From positions 62,001 to 126,000 of the forward strand of contig OZ244625.1 of assembly GCA_965218555.1 (NCBI GenBank): a stretch of 64,000 nt of DNA, in the 5' to 3' direction. A program made the position numbers and the translations under genes. The notes under the pieces are model-generated. The model saw only the letters and a list, made by a program, of their open reading frames with translations. It had not been told where the DNA came from and searched no databases. This DNA is from JAPPLB01 sp965218555. Its GTDB lineage: Bacteria; Acidobacteriota; Terriglobia; Bryobacterales; UBA6623. This document shows, piece by piece, positions 59,041-64,000 of the stretch. How positions within the stretch are numbered: the stretch's first letter is position 1; the number at the start of each line of letters is the position of its first letter.

Positions 59041-60324
59041 TCAGCCCGCCTTGTCGAGGATGGTGAGACTGAGATTGTGGTTCTCAACCATCGCCTTGGT
59101 CAGGAGGAACCCCTTGACTTGCTTCTTGGAGGGCAAGTAGTACATCAGATCGAGCATCATCTCTTCGAGAATCATCCGTAAGCCGCGGGCACCTACCTCG
59201 CGCTCCAGGGCCAAGTTAGCGATGGCTTCTAACGCATCCGGCTCAAACTTGAGCTGAATATTCTCGAATTCGAAAAGCTTCTGATACTGCTTGACGAGCG
59301 AGTTCTTCGGACGTGTCAAGATCTCGACGAGCGCGTCTTGGCTCAAATCGCTGAGAACCGTGTTCACCGGCAAGCGACCCACAAACTCAGGAATGAAGCC
59401 GTGGCGGATGAGATCCTGCGGCTGCACCTGCGCCAGCAGTTTGGCGTCGCGCTCGCCCTGTTCGAGTTTCGACGGGGTTGTGGAAATCTCTTTTGGCTCC
59501 GACGAAGAACGGAAACCGACGACGCAGTGGTTCAGACGCCGAGCGATGACTTTCTCAAGTCCGACGAAAGTCCCTCCGCAGATGAACAGGATATTCGTCG
59601 TGTCGACGGGCGTGAATTCCTGGTGCGGATGCTTGCGGCCGCCCTGCGGCGGCACGTTGGCCACGGTTCCTTCGAGGATTTTGAGGAGCGCCTGCTGTAC
59701 ACCTTCACCGGAAACGTCGCGTGTGATGGAGGGGTTCTCGTCCTTCCGACTGAGCTTGTCGATTTCATCGATATAGATAATGCCCTGCTGGGCGCGTTGC
59801 ACGTCGCCATCGGCGGCTTGCAGCAGCTTGAGGATGATGTTTTCGACATCCTCGCCGACATAGCCTGCTTCGGTGAGCGTCGTCGCGTCGGCGATGGCAA
59901 ACGGAACCTCGAGAATCCTCGCCAGCGTCTGCGCCAGCAGCGTTTTTCCAGTGCCGGTCGGCCCGATCAACAGGATGTTGGATTTCTGCAGCTCCACATC
60001 GCTGTTGCTGCGCTGCTTTGTCATGAATACGCGCTTATAGTGGTTGTAAACGGCTACGGCAAGCTTCTTTTTCGCCTTCTCCTGCCCCACGACGTACTGG
60101 TCGAGGCGCTCTTTGAGTTCCTGAGGTTTGAGAAGCGTGAAGATATTGGGTCCAGGCTGCTCGCGGCGGTCATCCTCAAGAATCGAGTTGCACACCGCCA
60201 CGCACTCGTCGCAGATGTAGGCTTTAGGATAGTCGCCCGGTGTCGAAATCAGCTTGCTGACCACTTCTTGCGTCTTGTGGCAAAAAGAGCAACGCAGGGT
60301 TTCTTTCGGCCCGTTTGGCTTCAC
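59041..60324 (-). CDS. clpX: ATP-dependent Clp protease ATP-binding subunit ClpX
   Basis: The 427-residue AAA+ unfoldase has an N-terminal zinc domain (Cys12, Cys15, Cys38, Cys41 in RCSFCHKTQ and ICDECVAVC), Walker A GPTGTGKTLLAQTLA, pore loop GYVGEDVE, Walker B IIYIDEIDKL, and an IGF-like clpP-contact region (RHGFIPEFVGRLP). I start it at GTG 60324, preceded by AAGGAG; a longer frame begins at 60390 but lacks family match. clpP is not adjacent, so clpX stands alone here. Confidence 0.96.
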   Translation of the reverse strand: MKPNGPKETLRCSFCHKTQEVVSKLISTPGDYPKAYICDECVAVCNSILEDDRREQPGPNIFTLLKPQELKERLDQYVVGQEKAKKKLAVAVYNHYKRVFMTKQRSNSDVELQKSNILLIGPTGTGKTLLAQTLARILEVPFAIADATTLTEAGYVGEDVENIILKLLQAADGDVQRAQQGIIYIDEIDKLSRKDENPSITRDVSGEGVQQALLKILEGTVANVPPQGGRKHPHQEFTPVDTTNILFICGGTFVGLEKVIARRLNHCVVGFRSSSEPKEISTTPSKLEQGERDAKLLAQVQPQDLIRHGFIPEFVGRLPVNTVLSDLSQDALVEILTRPKNSLVKQYQKLFEFENIQLKFEPDALEAIANLALEREVGARGLRMILEEMMLDLMYYLPSKKQVKGFLLTKAMVENHNLSLTILDKAG

Positions 60325-60969
60325 CTGTGTCTCCTTCGCGCGGACAACATCACTGTCTCGGCGCAACCCACCCCAATTATCACCCAACACCTCAAGTATG
60401 GCAATGTCTCGCCTCCGTCGTAAACCTCAGGCAACCGACTCGCAGCTTGGAAAATCGAGTGATCCACCGGACATGCCGACCTCGCCGAGCGCGACCTGCT
60501 TCAATAGCCACAAAGTCAGCGCACGAGTGAACCCTGCATCACACTCGTCACGCAAACAGCCGGCGAGCCAGTTCCACCAGGCACACAAAGGATCTTCGCA
60601 ACGGCACAGAGGCCGGAAGCCTCCTATGGTAAGGTGACGACCATCTTGAGGAGATCGACCCCCGGACGGCCCTCGGATGGCGATTGCCTATTTCAAAGTC
60701 GAGTCCCAGCAATCCGAAGTTCGACATGGCTTCGTTTTCAGCATCAACCGGCGGTGCCGTACCCGAGGGGCCACGGATACAATGCGCTCAACTGCGGTAT
60801 CTTCGAAGATGAAAGATCCGTTCCCGATGATCGAATGGTATGTCTCGAAGCCGGGTTCTTCCAGTGTGGATCAAGCAACACCTCCCGGCCACCACAGACC
60901 AGAGGATTTGAGGGGTCGTGCAAATCGAATCAAGCACGCTATGGTAAGCACGGGCTTTCGGAACCGATC
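60325..60969. other. Divergent spacer between clpX and the M14 peptidase gene
   Basis: 645 bp with promoters for both sides expected but not clearly seen. The plus frame is open from 60634 into the M14 gene, yet its residues are biased toward Arg, Ser and Cys and show no family, so I treat it as untranslated. No RNA gene recognised. Confidence 0.45.
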
Positions 60970-63504
60970 ATGTCGAGACGATTGGTGATCCTTCTCCGAG
61001 TGGCCAGCCTAGCCACCTTGTTGACCCCTGTCTTGGGGCTCGCGCAACTCCCTTCGCCTGAATCGCATTTCGGCCATCCGATGGGGCAGGCAAAGACACT
61101 CGTCGAGTGGAACGAAGTGGTTCGCTATTTCCAGCAGCTCGCGGAGGCGAGCGATCGCGTCCACGTGACAGAGCTGGGACGTTCAACCGAGGACCGACCT
61201 TTCATCTTGGTGACGATCGCGGACAGCAAGACCCTGACGGACCTGCCGCGCTACCAGCGGATGCAGGCGCAACTCGCCGACCCACGTAACATCAACGACC
61301 AAGAAGCCGAAAGCCTGATTGAGCAGGGCAAGACCGTTGTCCTGATTACCTGCTCGATCCATTCCACGGAAGTGGCGTCAACGCACACCGCTTTGGAATT
61401 CGCCTACAAGCTGCTGACCGAGAATACGCCGCGACACCAAGCGATTCTCGAAAACACCATCTTTTTGTTGGTTCCGTCGCTGAATCCCGACGGTGTGGAC
61501 AAGGTCGCCCAGTGGTACAAGCGCTATCTCGGAACGCCCTATGAGGGTGCTCCGATGACGGAGCTGTACCACAAGTACGTCGGACACGATAACAACCGCG
61601 ACTGGTACATCTTCAGCCAGGCGGAGACGCGCTTGATGATCGAACGAGTGCACAACGTCTGGAGGCCGCAAGTCGTCTATGACGTTCACCAGATGGGCAG
61701 CAATGGAGCTCGGATGTTTGTGCCGCCATGGAGCGACCCGATCGATCCGAACATCGACCCGCTGATCGTGCAGCAAGTTAATCAGATAGGCATGGGCATG
61801 GCCGCGGATTTGACAGCAGCCGGCAAGACGGGCGTGGTGGTCAACGCCATTTACGACTATTTCACGCCGGCGCGGCACTATCAGAGCTATCACAGCGGGT
61901 TGCGGCTGTTGAGCGAATCAGCAAGTGTCCGCTACGCGACGCCCATCGAGGTCCCGCACTCCTCGCTGACGACGAGCCACAGAGGATATAACGCGCGGGC
62001 GCGGAGTTGGAACTTCGTTGAACCCTGGCCGGGTGGAAAGTGGACTTTGCGCGACATCATCGACTACCAACTAATCGCTTTTGAATCCTGCCTATATCAA
62101 GCGGCGACAGGTCGACGGGATCTATTGCGGAACTTTCGCCGCATTTCTCAGCGTGTGATCCGCAGGAATCGCGGCCGGTCGTTTATTTTGCCGCGCGACC
62201 AACATGACCCGAGCTCGCTGCACCGGCTACTGACGACTCTGGAGTTCGGCCTGGTCGAGATCCACCAGGCCCGCCGGCGGTTTCAGGCTCTCAACCGTTC
62301 GTTCGATGAAGGCGACTACGTGATTCTGCTCGATCAACCGTATGGAGCCTTCGCGCGAACTCTGCTCGAAAGCCAGGACTACCCGGAACTGCGTGAATAC
62401 CCGGGTGGTCCGCTTGTTCGCCCTTACGATGTGACGACGCACAGCCTTCCGCTGCTGATGGGCGTGCAAGTGTTCGAATCGACGGAACCTTTGAAGGCGG
62501 ATCTGGAACCGGCTTGGCCGCTGCGAGTGCCACGGGGGCGGGTAGGGAGAAGTTCGGTGGTGGCCTTGTCGCCGGACAACACACGCTCGTGGACCGCGGT
62601 CAACCGCTTACTCAAGGCAGGAGCGCATGTTTTTCGTGACACGACGGACGGCACGTTCTACATGCCACGGCACGAGTCGATGCGTGAGATTCTTGAAGAC
62701 GTTGCCAACGAGTTCGGATTGAACTTCCGTCCGGCGAGTCCAACCTCGACGCGCCGGAGACGACTGGAGCAGACCCGAGTAGGTCTTTATCAGGGCTTTG
62801 TGCCGATGATGGATGAAGGCTGGACCCGGTGGGTGCTTGAACATTACGAATTCCCCTACGAATCCGTCGGCAACGCAAGGCTGCAGGCGGGCGATCTCAA
62901 TAGCGATTTCGATGTGATTATTCTGCCGGATGACGGGCCAAGGACTCTGCACGGGGGCTATCTACCGGGGGCGTTGTACCGGGGAGCGCCGGCGCCTCCG
63001 GAGTTCGCGGGCGGGATCGGCACTGCAGGAGCAACGGCGCTGCGGGACTTCATTGTCCGCGGCGGCACACTCCTGTCGTTCAACCGGGCCTCGCAATACG
63101 CCATCGACCGTCTGCGGGCGCCCGTGCGGAACCTGCTGACGGGATTGGATTCTTCTCGATTTTGTGCGCCAGGAGCGTTGATCAATGTGACGGTCGATAC
63201 GTCTCATCCGTTGGCGTTTGGACTGCGTTCCCATGAAGCGGTGTGGTTTGAATCGGGACCGGCTTTCGAGATCACTGGCATCCCGACAGAGGATGCCGTT
63301 GCGGTCATGCGGTATCCGCGGAAGGATCTTCTGGCATCAGGTTGGCTGCTGGGTGAAGGCTATCTGGCCGAGCAGGCAGCCGTGCTCGACCTTCCGGTGG
63401 GCAACGGGCATCTGGTGCTGTTCGGGATTCGCCCGCAGTACCGCGCCCAGTCGAACGCCACGTTCAAGATGCTCTTCAACGGCCTGTACTACAAAGCGCC
63501 GTAA
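60970..63504 (+). CDS. Secreted M14-family zinc carboxypeptidase-like protein
   Basis: The 844-residue protein has a signal peptide (LLRVASLATLLTPVLGLAQ). The M14 domain spans about residues 40-330: zinc ligands in SIHSTEVAST (His131, Glu134), LNPDG (about 171-175), and YDVHQMGSNG (His240). Residues about 350-844 form an extension with a glutamine-amidotransferase-like fold near the end (DSDVIILPDD-type DFDVIILPDDGP, RDFIVRGGTLLSFNRAS), a combination common in Acidobacteria and Gemmatimonadetes. It probably trims peptides outside the cytoplasm. ATG 60970 is the first start that gives the signal peptide. Confidence 0.88.
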   Translation: MSRRLVILLRVASLATLLTPVLGLAQLPSPESHFGHPMGQAKTLVEWNEVVRYFQQLAEASDRVHVTELGRSTEDRPFILVTIADSKTLTDLPRYQRMQAQLADPRNINDQEAESLIEQGKTVVLITCSIHSTEVASTHTALEFAYKLLTENTPRHQAILENTIFLLVPSLNPDGVDKVAQWYKRYLGTPYEGAPMTELYHKYVGHDNNRDWYIFSQAETRLMIERVHNVWRPQVVYDVHQMGSNGARMFVPPWSDPIDPNIDPLIVQQVNQIGMGMAADLTAAGKTGVVVNAIYDYFTPARHYQSYHSGLRLLSESASVRYATPIEVPHSSLTTSHRGYNARARSWNFVEPWPGGKWTLRDIIDYQLIAFESCLYQAATGRRDLLRNFRRISQRVIRRNRGRSFILPRDQHDPSSLHRLLTTLEFGLVEIHQARRRFQALNRSFDEGDYVILLDQPYGAFARTLLESQDYPELREYPGGPLVRPYDVTTHSLPLLMGVQVFESTEPLKADLEPAWPLRVPRGRVGRSSVVALSPDNTRSWTAVNRLLKAGAHVFRDTTDGTFYMPRHESMREILEDVANEFGLNFRPASPTSTRRRRLEQTRVGLYQGFVPMMDEGWTRWVLEHYEFPYESVGNARLQAGDLNSDFDVIILPDDGPRTLHGGYLPGALYRGAPAPPEFAGGIGTAGATALRDFIVRGGTLLSFNRASQYAIDRLRAPVRNLLTGLDSSRFCAPGALINVTVDTSHPLAFGLRSHEAVWFESGPAFEITGIPTEDAVAVMRYPRKDLLASGWLLGEGYLAEQAAVLDLPVGNGHLVLFGIRPQYRAQSNATFKMLFNGLYYKAP

Positions 63505-63544
63505 GACCTCAAAGGTGTAGCCCCGAGCGACCTCTGGTTTGTCC

Positions 63545-64000
63545 GTGAACTACTTCAACTACTTCACTGAAATCGAAGAGCATTTTCAGCGAGCGAGGGG
63601 TTCGGGGTTTTTTCTGTTGTCACCGCTGGATTGGGCGATGATCGAGACATGGAAGGAATCGGGCGTGCCGCTCGACGCCGTCCACAAGGGAATCGAGCGA
63701 GCCTTCGAGAAGTGGCGCGCCCGCAAACGGAAGACTCGCATGATCAATTCACTCGCCTATTGCGCACAGGAGGTGCTCAACGCCGCACGGGAGACGGAGG
63801 AGCCTCAGACCGCATCGACTGGCCGCCCGCAACCGGAGTTCGATCCCGCGGAGCTGGCAGCGTACTTGCGACGGAACGCCGAGGAGGTCGCAGCAAAGCG
63901 AGTTCCCGAAGCGTATCGCGAAACCTGCGAGGAAACTGCGAAGTCGCTGCGATCGCTGGCCGAAGCGGCGGAACAGGACAACCTGGGAGAGCTCGAAGCC
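63545..64000 (+). CDS. Hypothetical protein, C-terminus beyond window edge
   Basis: The frame from GTG 63545 is open for 152 codons to the end of the window. It reads NYFNYFTEIEEHFQRARGSG, LLSPLDWAMIETWKESGVPL and DAVHKGIERAFEKWRARKRK, then a helical, acidic linker. A short helical N-terminal module of this type precedes unknown proteins in several Acidobacteria, but no function is known to me. There is no signal peptide or membrane segment. It follows the M14 gene by 40 bp and may be co-transcribed. Confidence 0.7.
   Translation, partial: MNYFNYFTEIEEHFQRARGSGFFLLSPLDWAMIETWKESGVPLDAVHKGIERAFEKWRARKRKTRMINSLAYCAQEVLNAARETEEPQTASTGRPQPEFDPAELAAYLRRNAEEVAAKRVPEAYRETCEETAKSLRSLAEAAEQDNLGELEA

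Noticed and set aside
60634..60969. N-terminal extension of the M14 peptidase
   Set aside because: Open in frame but without family similarity, and it would bury the signal peptide.
1..64000. tRNA, rRNA and CRISPR arrays
   Set aside because: I looked for T-loop motifs and regularly spaced repeats. The few GGTTCGA-like matches lie inside coding genes or lack a cloverleaf, and the stutters at 3.1 and 12.3 kb are not spacer-repeat arrays.

Overview
The window reads as a chromosome segment of an environmental Gram-negative bacterium. My best guess is an Acidobacteriota member of the Solibacter/Bryobacterales type. This is inference from gene content: arrays of exported PIG-L/LmbE proteins, a TIGR02604-type lipoprotein with a C-terminal heme domain, an M14 peptidase, the hpnCDE squalene route, a secretion/pilus cluster with lolA, and genes averaging roughly 60% G+C. 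I saw no rRNA, tRNA or CRISPR.

Layout. 1-3.4 kb: an exported beta-propeller protein cut by the window edge, a decayed IS630 copy, and a dispersed repeat. 3.6-11.6 kb: an MFS transporter, the complete 2-oxoglutarate dehydrogenase set (sucA-sucB-lpd), and a Tat-exported PIG-L deacetylase. 11.8-13.9 kb: a second repeat copy containing a MITE-like element, then glutathione-independent formaldehyde dehydrogenase. 13.9-16.1 kb: a 2.2-kb segment bounded by 23-bp inverted repeats, holding an IS1-like transposase and a secreted passenger protein. 16.1-27.6 kb: a PIG-L region with five more intact copies and one decayed copy in two oppositely oriented, ATGA-coupled operons, followed by an S15/CocE hydrolase. 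It is interrupted by a Yip1-like membrane gene and a toxin-antitoxin island (hicBA, RHH-RelE, higBA) full of gene debris. 27.6-33.6 kb: a MITE copy, fabG-fabD, a porin, a PIN-domain remnant, a heptaheme cytochrome c coupled to a PQQ-type sugar dehydrogenase, and DUF2905. 33.9-42.7 kb: a YwaF-like membrane protein, then lolA-gspF-gspE-pilM/N/O/P-like genes and a pseudopilin-like protein with a very long Pro/Gly-rich tail, all tightly coupled. 42.7-49.5 kb: a NadD-like nucleotidyltransferase, an IscU-like scaffold, DUF3830, an M19-type dipeptidase, an AIM24 protein, ispH and a broken alcohol dehydrogenase. 49.5-53.7 kb: an intact medium-chain dehydrogenase coupled to hpnC-hpnD-hpnE. 54-64 kb: the TIGR02604 lipoprotein, 3-methyladenine glycosylase with dinB, clpX, an M14 peptidase, and a hypothetical gene cut by the window edge.

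How the parts fit. The exported PIG-L proteins, S15 hydrolase, porin, M14 peptidase, sugar dehydrogenase/cytochrome and secretion cluster suggest a scavenger that processes N-acylated or glycosylated polymers outside the cytoplasm. ispH and hpnCDE supply and build the squalene/hopanoid backbone. The most unusual points are: PIG-L paralogues that have lost both zinc-ligand histidines yet are translationally coupled to intact ones; the IS1-like segment carrying a secreted passenger; a ~180-bp repeat with 19-bp terminal inverted repeats; and the Pro/Gly-tailed pseudopilin at the end of the secretion operon.
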